DNA of 64,000 nucleotides, from the NCBI GenBank assembly GCA_014549065.1, contig JACDOX010000163.1:1096353-1160352 (forward strand), in the 5' to 3' direction. The notes under the pieces are model-generated. The model saw only the letters and a list, made by a program, of their open reading frames with translations, did not search any database and was not told where the DNA came from. Of this stretch, positions 1 to 12,580 are shown one piece after another (positions within the stretch are counted from its first letter, which is position 1; the number at the start of each line of letters is the position of its first letter). Made by a program: the position numbers and the translations under genes. Source of the DNA: Cardinalis cardinalis. Taxonomy: Eukaryota; Chordata; Aves; Passeriformes; Cardinalidae.

Positions 1-1451
1 TGAGGTTTGTGTGGCACAATACCTGACCATTACTCAAAAGTTTGGTAAAAATAATTTCAAAGTCTCTCTTTTAAATGTGAATTGTCCAGTTAAGGCTGTA
101 TTCAGTCATTAATACAGCAGTAGAGAACTGTGAAATAAATCTGCAAGTCTAAACACTTGAATTCATTAGGAGTAATAGAGTCCAGGTATATAGACTGATA
201 CTAAAGAGTTACTGAAGGAATAGTTTGATTTGGTTACTTTGATTATAAATATAACATTAACAATCACAGCAGAGATTACAGGGCAAAAAGGCAAGGTCAG
301 ACATCTCAAAGGAGGGGAGTGGACAGGTGGAGCTAAGAGTCAGAAGGGTAAAAGAAAGGCCTTTGGCACAAAAGAATTGTATTCCTATGTCCGTGACACT
401 GCCCAGTTCAAATCGGCGCCCTTTCCAAAGAGCAGAAACTGCACTGTGCTGTAAAATGTCTGCATCAGCAGAAGAATTGTGCTTGCAGTTGATGGGTAGT
501 GATTCAGTGTCCAGCTTCCTGTATGTAATAAGGAGATTGAAAGTCAGTAACTCTCAAGCTTTATCCTGCTCATCTCTTCTCAGTTTGTATTTGAGGCATC
601 ACGAAATCCAACCCAGTCACCTCTGTGTGAACAGGAGTAGAGCCAGCAATGCAAGGCAAAGGCCAGTGGGAGTTACTAACCCAGGGAAGGTGGGCATTTG
701 CGAGCACTGGGGGAGGAGCTGTTGCTGCATGGGGAGCAGGCTGCTCTCTGCCTTTGNGCTGAGTGCTCCTGCAGTGCCTGCCAGGCCCATGGAACAGCAC
801 CTAGGCCGCACCTGGCCAGCGCCTTGCACTGCTGTGTCTGGGTTCATCCCACAGCGTGGCTGTGGTCTGTCAGGTGCTGATGATTTAACCCATGTCCCCA
901 GGGGCTTGTTCAGCAGCCAGCACTGTGACCAATGCCAACAATCTGGTCCTGTCCACTGATACAAACCAGAGATGTGAAAAAATGGCAAGCTGGCATTAGC
1001 TAGGGTTTGTTTAGCCAAGGGGGGTTTCCTGTCAGCTCCCCATCTTCCTGAACAAGACATGTGACACACTGGACCTGCCTGACTGCCAGAGAAAGTTTGT
1101 TTAATCATAATTAAGGGGTTAAAGTGAAAGTGGAAAAAGGAGAAACAGTTCCTCAGCTGACAGAGGGAGCTGTCCCTGCCCAGCAAAAGAGTGACTCCAC
1201 ATGCATCCTTTTTCTCAGGAAGTACTTTCAATTTGGTATTAGTTGTCAGCCCTTTGGCATTAGTTAATGTTTTGGCTATTGTCTGTAAAAAGGCTGTGTT
1301 GCTACTAAAGGGAGAAGATCCCTGAGACATGGTTTTGTAGTAAGTTTGGAGCCAATGACATTTACATCCAGTTTGTCTTTCAGCTGTCTTTAACACACCT
1401 GAGACATACTTAAAGGATGAGGTGAAGGGCTAATATTATGCCATGGTTAGA
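1..1451. other. Non-genic stretch with two long antisense open frames
   Basis: No recognisable gene, RNA or repeat family is visible. The stretch is moderately GC-rich between about 600 and 1080. It contains an open frame of 259 codons on the minus strand (617-1396) and a partly overlapping frame of 210 codons on the plus strand (327-959). Both translations are rich in Cys, Ser, Gln and Leu, show no domain or repeat I recognise, and each runs across an N. I treat them as chance frames but list them among the findings because of their length. Confidence 0.5.
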
Positions 1452-1540
1452 GAATATTATTATTCTCTTATATAAATAGTAGAGAATATATATTATATAT
1501 ATTCTAATATATAAATTCTATTCTAATATATAAATTATGA
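1452..1540. repeat. AT-rich palindromic and tandem low-complexity patch
   Basis: Three simple structures lie side by side. AGAGAATA and TATTCTCT form an 8-bp inverted repeat near 1450-1469. A 23-nt near-perfect palindrome of TA steps lies at 1483-1505. A 17-bp string (ATTCTAATATATAAATT) occurs at 1501-1517 and again at 1520-1536, giving a 19-bp period. The patch could extrude as a cruciform or vary in length between individuals. No coding or regulatory role is evident. Confidence 0.7.
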
Positions 1541-4500
1541 GAGTAAATCTTAACAGAGAGCTTACAGTTCCCATTCCTGTATTTTTCAGAACCTTCCTGT
1601 CCCATTTATATTTACATGACCCTGTAGCAATCACTGCAGTGCTAGAGGGAAGTACTGAGTGCAATGTGTTTCTAGCTATAGCTGCTGATGGAACAAAGTA
1701 AGTCAGCATTTTGGGACCAAACTGTTCACACCAATCACCAGCAAATCTATCTGATATATCAGGAATACCTGTCCTGTATCTCCTTTCCACTTGTGCTTTA
1801 GGGTTGTGAGTGTTTAGGGAACCAGAGTTCTCTTGGGGCTGCAGTGACAGCCTGTGGGTCAAAGAGTAATAACCTCTTTGTGAAAAACTGTGTGAAACAT
1901 CTCCAAAGAGACATGAAATGCCCCTGAAGCCACCTTTTGTGTTTGGCAAGTAAAATATAATTGGAGTACACTCACATTTTTCTTTCTGGATTCTTCGTTA
2001 TGCTGATTATGCCTACGAGCTGCACAGACATTCAAAGTGATAGAGAAGAAAGATTTCATAATGGTGACTGAGAATGTATTATGATAAACAGGANAACTCT
2101 ACATTTGTTTCAAGCATGGTTTTTTTAGTGGAGAGGAAGTGNGTGTTTCTGTCCTGCCAACAAATGTGGAAGGAGAACACGGAGGTTAACTGTGTAATGA
2201 CTTTTTGTAAAGTCCCATGTCAGTGTGGCCATGAGGACTAAATAACTGTAGGACTGACCTCCACTAGTGGCAGGTGCAGAACAAAAGTTTGTATATTAAG
2301 TGTAGCAAATGAAACATCTTTTGGAATTCATGAGTGTCAAAAAAATTTTGAAAGATCAATAAAACTTCAACACTGGCAACAGAGTTATACTTGAATTTTT
2401 TAAAATCCCTCCCTCAAACAGATGTGATGTAAAGGCTGATATTTTGGGCCATGTGGATTCTCTGAGCAGCTGTAGGTCAGTGGCTGTCTGCAGACTTCAG
2501 ACTGTTGTGGTGTAGGTTTGAACAAGGGATTCAGTTCACATTGGAGATAGCTGCAGCCCCTGAACACATATGGACCTCATTTTGTACAGGACTCCATAAA
2601 AAGCTTTAATACAATACTGCCTGTAAGTAATAAAACTCCAGCATCCAGAATTGTGTGTAAGGCCAGACTTTGACAGCAGGTGTGTTACACGTAACATACT
2701 GTTACATGCCCTGACACTGTTCTGTACTCACCTTTAAAAGGACTGGGCAGAAAATATTTTCTGTAATCCTTGCCCCCAGGCAGTGAGCTGTGCCAGCTGT
2801 TAGTGCAAAAGTCAGCATTTCCTATTATAAACAAAATCTACGTCTAGTAGATAGAGATGATCTCTTGTCCTGGATTACCAGACACTGTCTTTGATTAAAT
2901 ACTACTAAAAATGCCCACTAAATAATCTGCCTTGTGTGTTTGCAACCTGAATTGTGGTAANAAAGGTGCTACAGATCCTTGTTGTCTTCCGTTTTGAGGT
3001 TGTGCCAAGTATTTTCTCCTGAGCTGATGAAGTGTAGTGTTGGTTATTCTCTGTTTGCTGTCAGTGCAAGCTCTGCAAACAAAGGGAGAATCTGGGTTCA
3101 TTTGTCTGCANTTAGGACTTGCTTTCATCCCAGTACTTCAAAGACTGTTGTAGGAAGAGTGCAGAGGTGGTATGTGCATCTCAGCTCACAACAGGTGCAA
3201 TTGTTGCCATGCAGTGATTACGCTTCTCAGGTATTTGCTCTGCAGTCAAGAGAATGAGTTTGTTTCATTGGTCAAATTTAATTTTAACATGACATTATGT
3301 AATAAATTCATGTATGTAATAAATTCAGTTTCAGCTTTATGATAACTTGATTAAACTTTTGGCGTAAAGCAGCGCTTAGAAGATGACTAACCAGATCCTT
3401 TGCAATGAAGGAAAAGACAATGATAAAAAAGCATTTGTTGCTTTGCAAATTTTTTATGATAAAGAACAAACCCCAAAAGATAATGCTACCCTAACTCTCT
3501 ATAAATTATGTGCTTTTCTCAAAGTTCAGGAAAGCACATAGTTTATAGAGGATCAGAACNGCATTATCTTCTCTTTTAAATATGCCTATTCTTCTTTGTA
3601 CAGAGTTGTGGGGGTCTTTTTGGTATAGAATTTATCACCATGGTGTCTGAGTGCCTTCTCCATGCATGTAGTTTTCCAATATCTTTTTGTGAGGTAGCAA
3701 AAGGAGAGTGAGAAGTGAATACAGTGAATTATTGGCTCAAGGTCATTCAGCAAGTCTAAGGCAGGACAAGGAACTGAATGCAGATAACCTAACACTCATA
3801 TATTGTCTATCCTTTATTTTAGGAATGAATGGATCCCAAAGATTGAAAGACAACCCCAATATTATTTCCTATAGCTATTCTCAGTCTAGATTGACTCAGA
3901 CCCAGGCTTTTCCTTGGCATCCATTGGAAGTAGCAGATACAAGGCAGATGTGTTCAACAGTGAGGCCCTGTTTACAGCATGACATTTGAGCTTGCATCAC
4001 TGTCACCTCCTGTTTTGTTAGAGCTGTTCCTGTGCAGTGTCCTCTTTGCCTGCCTGGTGCAGAGAATCACTTTCTATAGAAACTGGCTTGTAAACTGCTG
4101 GGCTGCTGGCCAGTGGGGACAGGGGGTTTGCCTGAGGGCAGCACGGAGCTGCTCCCTTCCCACATTGCTGCTCTGGCTTCCTGCAGCCATCTGGGACCTG
4201 CTCCCCCTTGTCACCATGTGTGCAAACAGGAGCTGCTGCTCAGGGTGCTCCTCCTGAACCCAGGGGATCTTCCTGGTTCAGAATGGGANTAAAATGCATT
4301 TCAAGATCCCCACTCCACATCAGCTTTGACATGTCTGTCTGTGGCTGTTGTAGTTGAGATGGAGACAATACAGAGCAACAGACTCCATTTTCAGAAGGCT
4401 TCAAACTGGTTTTATTCTAGAATGCATGCTTTTTAGACATTCTTACAAAACTCATAAGTTTACGCTTTACTCGTTGGTCACAAGAGAGTGGCATAGGCAG

Positions 4501-7500
4501 CTGCAAGTTTCTCTTATTTTTCCTTCTTTCTTTCTTGGTTTCTATGTCATTGACCTTAGTAGAAAATTCTTTCAGGCATGAACATGAATCCTCTTACAAA
4601 CTTCTCTCTGGCTCACAGAAGTGGCTGTAACACCTCTTCCACATGTGGCTGTACTAGGCACCACAGAATGAGCACTGGGATGCTTGGAAGGAGGATTTCT
4701 TCCTAGGAGATGCCAGCTTATGGTGGTGGTTTTCTCACTCTCTAGAGTTTGTAGCAGAATTGTGGAGGTGCAACTTGTTCATCTTTGCATTGCAGTGTCC
4801 CTCAGTGGGGACAGAGTGCATGGTGTAAAGATCCCTCATCCCCTCAGTGCTGCGCTAGCCTGGGACACCAAAGTCATTCTTTTCTCTCTGCTTGAACTCA
4901 GTTCCTGTTTTTCTTCAGGTGACAAAGTGAAAGATCCCTGGGGAAGTTGTGTTCCCATCAGGTACTTTACCTGATCCAGTATGATTTCAAATCAGAATTT
5001 GTCCACTAGTTTTAAATTTAAGTGGCAAGTCAGGATGCTGAGCAGTGTGACTGCACTGTACCTGGATCCTACAATTTCCTCCTGTTGACTCAGTGACACA
5101 AAAATATCAGCTTCAGTCTCCCTCTAAAATAAAACTGAAATTGGTTTGTGGTTTGCATTCAGGGAAGAGGAATTGTATTCAGAACAGTGAGGAAACAAAT
5201 ACTAGAAATTTCTTGGTTAGGTGAAATTGATGAATAATTTCATACTCACTCTCAGTTGCCACTGGAGTGTCTCATGGCAAATTCAGGATCATAATTAAGA
5301 TGCATAATCTACAGGATATATTGCTTTAAAAGTTACATATATGAAGTTATTAAACTACTATTTTCACCAGGTTTTCCTGGAGAAACATTTTCTGAGACTT
5401 CGTACTGTAGATACCATGTAAAAATATATGAGGTACTTCCAATTANAATAAGGAAAACCTGATCTCAGTCTTTGGAGGATGAATTACCAAAGCACATATT
5501 TCATNTTATATTTGCTTGTTTGTAGCAAGAATGTTGCTGTTACCACCTATGTAATTATTCACACTACATTGCAAAGAGAATGAGGAATCTGCTTTCCAAA
5601 CACAGATTTACAGTCCATTAAAGACTTCTGGTTTAGTGTACAGCAGGAGATACATCAGGAAACAAAGCTTAATCGTCACCATCCNGATGAAAATATTTTG
5701 AAGGGTGGAAAGTAATTCAGAAGAGCCTTAGATCTATTTTGTTGTTGAGACTTTGCATTATATTTGATGTCATCACTTTGCAGCTCTGACCTGGAAGGTT
5801 CTGTGCAATAACCTATATTTGGTGAGCATACTCATACTTTTTAGACCTTGTTGATGTTTCTTCATTACATGCTGATGTCTGCAGTTTATCTGTGTAAAAA
5901 ATGAATTCAGACTGAGCTCTTGCAATAGACACTGCAGAAAATATATGAAGGTGTATAAAGTTAACTCCCTCAATTATTTGACAAGGAGAATCCCTAAGAA
6001 CCCAGTGCTCTCTTCCTCCAGCACCTAGATTAAAATATTATGTATTGAAAATGGCCACTGCCAGCCTTTCTAATTCACATACCTGGCACAACACAGACGC
6101 TTTACAGATCGTTATACACCACTTTCTGCTCTGCCAAGCTTCCCAGTAATTTATTGACACTTATTGAAAGTGTTTGAGTGCTCAGAGTTTAGTAGGATTT
6201 TCTTTTCCCATGTGGGGTTGGAATAGTTTTTATCAAAATCTGCATCCCAGGAGGGTATGGATATGTTTCTGTCCTTGTGTGCCTACCAATCCATGGAAAG
6301 TTAATCCCTGCTGCCATCACATCTGTGAAAGCAATGGGTTATTGGGAGTCCTGGCTATCCCAAAATGGGCAGTGGGGGAATGCAATTGTAGCCAGGGTCA
6401 GAATTTACACTCTGACTCCTGAAATGGTAGTCTTGAAGAACTTGAAAAATCACTTTTTAGAAAGTTTTTAGGTCATTCCTAATGAAACGANGCAGTTGAG
6501 AGATTGATGCCTGTTTCATTGCACACACCTTTTGAGACTATTGACAGTGTTTAACCAAATTTAAAAGAGGTAGTAGACTATCAAAGCTTTCTGCAAGTTT
6601 TATAAACACTGGCAGTTAAGTAATCAAGGAATATTCAAATTAGTGCTTTTACCAAGGGAACTCTCCAAATGTGTGTTTTTAATGACAAGCCCCAACTGGT
6701 CAGTCATCGTTTCTGGGTGGGAACAGAGCTAACGTGGTGAAAAAGTGTTAGGGGCAAAAATCTGTAGGGAACCAGGCTTCATCAGTTCTGTCTCTTGGGG
6801 AACAAGCTGTTGTATAGCAGAGCACTGAGATGCTGCATAGATGTGAAACCTCAGTTCCAGTTTAGCTTTTGTCTTTCAGTAAAAGAGTGTGATGTGTAGA
6901 GACTCTTTCAACATTTGGACAGTGGAGCTGAACAAAACAGAGACCATTATATGCAATTTCTGTCAAGACTCGTGAATGGTCTGTGTTAGCCTGCCAAATG
7001 CAAATGAGGATTATCCATTCATTTAGTCCAAGAGAGAAAATGATATAACTTTGGTTCAATTACTTTACTGTGACAAATAAACAAGGAAGAGAGGACTCCA
7101 ATATGGCAAATGGTCAACTTCAGATAGCTGGAAGGGCTGTAGAAATCACACTGCACTGAGAGTAATCCTTATTTTACATTATTTACTGAGNCATAGTCCT
7201 TACATCTTCAAAGTGATTGATATGCTCCCTCCACAAGTAGAAAATCTTGAAGAATCGAGACCCAAGTCTCACTTATTTTCCTTGGACTTTTAAGGCAAGG
7301 ATTTATTAATCTTGGTTGGAATGTGGGGTGAGCTGCTCAAGCAGCCTGGGCAACCCTATTCTCTCTGCTATATTTTCAGGCAAAGCACTAATGCAGTTTT
7401 GTACATCTCTGTCATGAAGTAGAGACATTCCACTATTTCCAAATGCTGGTCATGGGTGGGAGGGAAAGGGATGTAGAGCTGAAAAGTGCTGGCTAGTTTN

Positions 7501-10500
7501 CAGCATGTCAGTCCCAAGCACTTTGCAGAAAGAGGCCACAAGGAAAGGGTTCAGNAGCTCCTCTGCGCCTCAGCAGGGTGTGAGACTCACCTGAGGAGTT
7601 GGTAAGGCTCTGGGAGAAAGGTGGATGGGCTGAGGGGAAGCAGACCTGCATTTGTTGTTGCTGATAAGATTGGCCCTCTCAGAGATGGACATGGTACAGA
7701 ACAGCTGAGCACCCCAAAGCAGCAGGTTGAATGCCAGGCTGGGGCACTCTCCTGGCTGCTCTCTATTGCCCAGAGGGCAGTCCCATGCCACTGTGGGGGC
7801 TGAGCTGACAGACTGTGCCTGTACACCTACAGGCAGTGGGTCCAACTCAGCCCAGAGGCCAACAAACTGCTACNAAAGCAGGCTCTCACCTGAGTGACCT
7901 GCCCTTCAGGCTGGACCTTTCTTGGCAAAGTATCTGTGCTTCCCGGCAAAGCCGCATGTCCTCAGCAGCACCACGTTATGGCTGGTCACTCAGGAGAATA
8001 ACCTCTAGTGCATCATACAGAGAGCACTGACCACCAGCACCTGGAGCTTCAAGCAGGTTTCATCAGTATCCTGTCACTGCCAGACTTAGTTTAGAAAATC
8101 AAAAATGAGTTTTGTTACCTTTGTCTCACNAGAATGTTTTTTGAAAGATAAAGGGCTATTTCGGTTGAAATAGTTATTCCAGAAGTTTGATTTGGAGAAA
8201 CACTTTGTTTGTGGTTCATCTTTCTTTCNCAACACTGGCGGGTTAGTGTAATCCCCCAGACCTATCTCCAAAAATGCTCAGATATTTTTGAAGGAAATGA
8301 AGTGGGAGCAGCTTGCCCTCTGCTGGCTGCTGGCACCCAGGCNTTAGAAGGAACTCCAAACAGGGACTCTGGGAGTTGAACTCGTAATCTGCCTAATTCA
8401 GGAATGTAAACTGGTTATACCCAGATGGGTGTCGACATAAAAGCCCCTCCTTTAAAGTGACTGCCATGGGAAGTGGTCTGGCAGCAGCCAGTAGGAGCAG
8501 TAGCACTATCATCCTCTGACTTGAGCTTGAACCATCAGGCATCAGCCTAGTTCTGTCTCCAGGATTTTCAATGCTGAGTTACGCCAGTTATCTCCTTTCC
8601 AACAAGCTCCCATTCTCTGCCCCACTATGCACAAGAATGTACCCCCAGTGAAGTCAACAGCACCTTCATATTCCCTTGGAGAGAAAAAATGGAGGGACAG
8701 ATGGGTAAGCCAGTAATGGCCAGTACTGCTTCCTGCAGCTGGCTCTCTTTTGAGAGATGGTACAAGGCACACAAGCTGTGCTCTCCTCCTGCTCCCTTGC
8801 CCAGTTGCAGAGAAGGTGACCAAGGGTGGCACAGTGCATCCCAAGGCTNCACTGTGCATTCAGGATAATATACAGCTTGTGCTTCCATACTCAAACTTAT
8901 CCACCCTACAGCTCCTCTGTCCTTGTGAACGGGTTCTTCAGCTGCCCCAAATTTGTTTTGCCATGACCTTTTGTCAAAAAGAAAAGCTGTTTCTATAACC
9001 CTTATATTTCATGCTTTAATGTTAATCCTGAAATTCTTCACCTAAATCCAAATATGCATTGCTTTTACAATTTTAAAGGAAAAATACTTATCTTGGATCT
9101 TAAATGCCTNATTGCATCTGACTAAACAAGGCCACCTTAAAATAGACCCCAGGAGGAAAAGATCCAATTGTTGACTTGTTAAACACCAAATTAAAACAAA
9201 TCCCTGAAGAAATGAAGGGGTGGCAGTCAATGGTGTTACAGTTGCACAGGGACTGATAGTTAGAAAAGTGGCATACATCCAGAAGAGGCCCACAGCAAAA
9301 AAGAGGGAACCTGGCTCTCATGGAGAGTGGGNTAAGGTACTGCAGAAACTGATTTGTATTTGCAAATGAAATTTAAGGACAAATGTGTATATATTCTCTA
9401 GTTGGAAGACTATTCATTAAATGATATGAAAGAAAGTGAAGGAGAAAGTAATTATGATGACAAGAAAGAACGCAAAACACTACTGTAATTTTTCTTTAGC
9501 TCCCTGAAGACTGCAGGCTTTGTGTTTCAATGCATGAGCTACTGTTTGGCATGTTTCCTGAACCACTTTGTCTATTCACTTCTTGCTAATGTGAAAGTGC
9601 CCAGACTCCCTGGAAAGGCAGCTTTGTTGGAAACCTTTCATTATCAAGGATTAGCTGTTTGGTAAACCTGTGTCCCCTTTAACAGTTTGACGGGAAGTGG
9701 CGACTAATGAAGGGCTCATTGTGGTGCTGCTGTGAGTGTGGGACTGGAAGCTGTTTTATTGCTCAGCTTGCAAACCAGGGTCCTTTGTGCTCCCAAGGAC
9801 TAAAGGGAAACTGAGTCATGCCCTTTGATTCTGCTAAAAACGTGGTGAAAAATATGCTTCCCTTTCTTGATGCTCTTGCCTTATTTGTGGTCTAAAGGCT
9901 TTATGCATCTGGGAATTTTGTTGATATGTTACAGAATTGTGTGTGTAAATTTATAAAGGCTTGTGTCAATGCCTAGGTACAGCTTACCTGAAACCTCTTC
10001 ATATAATACCAATATGAAAAACTGAAATAATACAAGCTACTAAGTGCTTTTATCACCTCAGAGTGTAGTTGAAAAGTTTTTTAAAGAACCAAATCTGACA
10101 TCCTCATCCCATCTCTAGTTGGACAGAAGGCATGGCAACCAAATACAGGATTTACATCTTCACTGATATACTTTCATATGTGTGTTACATCTCAAGAGAG
10201 ATTTCTTGAAATCTTTTATAAAAGTAATGGACTAGAAATCATTTTGTATGAAAAATGTCCAAGTACAACTTAAATTGTAAAGAAATTCTACTGAAAATCA
10301 TAATCAGAGTCTGTGATGTCAAACAGGATNCTTTTATCTCTACAATAAATCTTTCTCATTGAAACTCCCACACCACTCATAACCCCAAGGATGCCCAGTG
10401 CCTGCAAATGCAAAGGAGCAAAGAAANGCAGCTCTGTAAACCACATGGGCAAGAAAACAAAGCCCTACCCACAGCCCCAACCAGGCTCTGTATGTTTGGG

Positions 10501-12254
10501 GAGGTGAATGTGGAAGCACCTAGGGAACTGTTAAAGGTCCAGAGACTGTTGAGCACCAGTGCTGTTGGGTGGAGGGGCCAGGTCATTGTGGAACTGCTTG
10601 TTTTCAGTTGAGAGAAGGTCCCAGGAATATTGCTTGGAACTTGCTCTTCCCCTCTGTTAAAGCTGAGCAGGCCAAATGCAGGGAATGTCCCTGCTGATCC
10701 AGAGCACAGGTGACACAAGTCGTTCCTGCCAAGGGAAGTGGCTCTGGGTGAGTGTTACTGGCTCTGTCTGTGCAGGAAGGGCAGCCAGGTAACCCAGGGA
10801 TGTGTGTGTGTGAATGGGGGAGTCGTGGAAGAGATTGTGAGCTANTGCTGAGTTTTGAACTCATTATCTGTCCTGCACTCAAAGGCTGCAAGAACACTCA
10901 TCATGCACATAAATGTGTGTGCCGGGAAGTGGCTGGAGAGTGGCCAACAACACAGAGGGTGCTGCAGCCCACATCCCATGGTCCCACCTCCCCACTGTGC
11001 CTGACCTCCCAGCTCCACATGGCTCCCATCCACATTTACAGAACTGTGTGAGCACATAAAGACTGTGTAACTTTCTATTGGTGATCCTCAATAGTGTTTC
11101 ACTGCAAGCTTTTTATGTCTGGATGCCAAAGTGGCTCCGTACCATTTATAGAGAGAGGAGATATGGTGCTCCTTTTATACATTTTTGGTGTAGGTATAGA
11201 AGGGAGCTTTAGGACCCTGGTTTGCAGCACAGTTCAGGGCTTTGTGGTGGTGCAGGGGGACAGGGCACCACCAGGACACAGGACAGGAGCTGCNCCACTG
11301 CTGGTGACTGATGACAGCAGTGCAAACCAGGCTCTCCTTCTTCAAAACTAAATACTGACTTACCACACTGAGTGCTATTTGAGCTGCCCCCTCACTGCTG
11401 GGTCTTTTCCTCTGTCTTGCTTGGTCTTGGCTCGCTCTTTCTGTGGGGATGGGGGAAAGGAGGAAATGACTTCCTGCCCCACACAGCCCAGCCCCTCAAA
11501 TGTTTGTGTGCCAAGTTTGAGCCNATTGCTTGCTTACCTGTCCTTGCTGTCCTGAGTGCTCACTCCTTCACCTTGTGTGGCCATGATTTTGCCTCCAGAC
11601 CTGGCATGGCCCTGGACAGGGTTTCAATCCTGGTTTTTATCATTTCCTCTGTCATGGACTGAGCTTCTGTGGACTTCCTGAGACATGACCCCACAGCCAT
11701 TACCTGTGTGCAGAAGCTGGNGATGGACTGGTGAGTGGTAGCATAGGGCACCAAGCATGAAGCTGCCCAAATAAAGATTCCATTGGTCTCTCTGGAGATG
11801 AAATAGTGCCAGCATGTAGCCAAACTCAGAGAGAAGGCAGTAAAAAAAAAATCTATTGAATTATTATAGTAATTACAACTAGAGAGCCCCTCTCTGATTA
11901 ACATTGACCTTACTTTAAGGTATTGCAAACACAATCCTGGTCAGTTTTAGAAGTACTGAACATAAATACAGCAAGTGCTGAAACCCACTTGTCAGAAACC
12001 TGGTGACCACATAAAGAGAGCTGCTGTGCTAAAGGGGGTCAACCGCTGTAGCTCAGCCTCAAAAACTCTCCTGCCTCTGGGCAGGGGGCATCTGCTCCGA
12101 GTTTGTTGATCCTAGTTTGGTTCTTCCTGGCTTAAGTCACAAGTTAACCATACACAGCCAGCACCAAGATTTTCCTGCTCAGGGCTGTTCTGCAGAGCCT
12201 TCCACCAGAGGGCAGCTGGGAAAAGGAATGTGATGGGCTTGCCTGGCTCNGGAT
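1541..12254. other. Unique-looking non-genic sequence, nothing supportable
   Basis: About 10.7 kb without a recognisable exon, RNA gene or repeat family. Open frames are all short (about 120 codons or fewer), have no recognisable domains and overlap on both strands. Isolated single Ns occur roughly every few hundred bases. A moderately GC-rich segment lies at about 4,080-4,260, but it has few CpGs and no gene signature. Old, diverged repeats may be hidden here that cannot be recognised by eye. Confidence 0.5.
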
Positions 12255-12580
12255 GAGAGCAGCTAATTCGATGCTAATTATTATGCTTGTAACTTCCTCC
12301 CTAACCAGATGCAATCCCCTTCAGCCATTTCCAATGGCATTATGCTTAGGGAATGCTTCCCACAATAAAAGCAAAGGCAGTGTGCTTTCCCAATTGCCCC
12401 AAGATCCATTCTCAGACGTAATCTGAGCTAGAAACAGTACAATTAGTTATTTGTGTTCCTGAATTAGCAAAACACTAAGCTTTAAAAATCCAATAATGCC
12501 TCTGAATGATGTGTTTGCAATCAGTTTATCCCTGAGCTCCACTAATTGCAGATCTGGTACGTTCTGTACAGTCTAAGGTG
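12255..12580. promoter_or_regulatory. AT-rich block with homeodomain/POU-like motifs (possible conserved noncoding element)
   Basis: The block carries several TAAT/ATTA cores in a short space: near 12,274, the string ATGCTAATTA at 12,281-12,290, AATTAG near 12,441, GAATTAGC near 12,471, and CTAATTGCAG near 12,542. ATGCTAAT is close to the POU octamer, and TAATTA is a generic homeodomain site. It has no coding potential and no repeat signature. Calling it regulatory is an inference from motif density in AT-rich DNA, where such motifs are common by chance. Confidence 0.2.
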
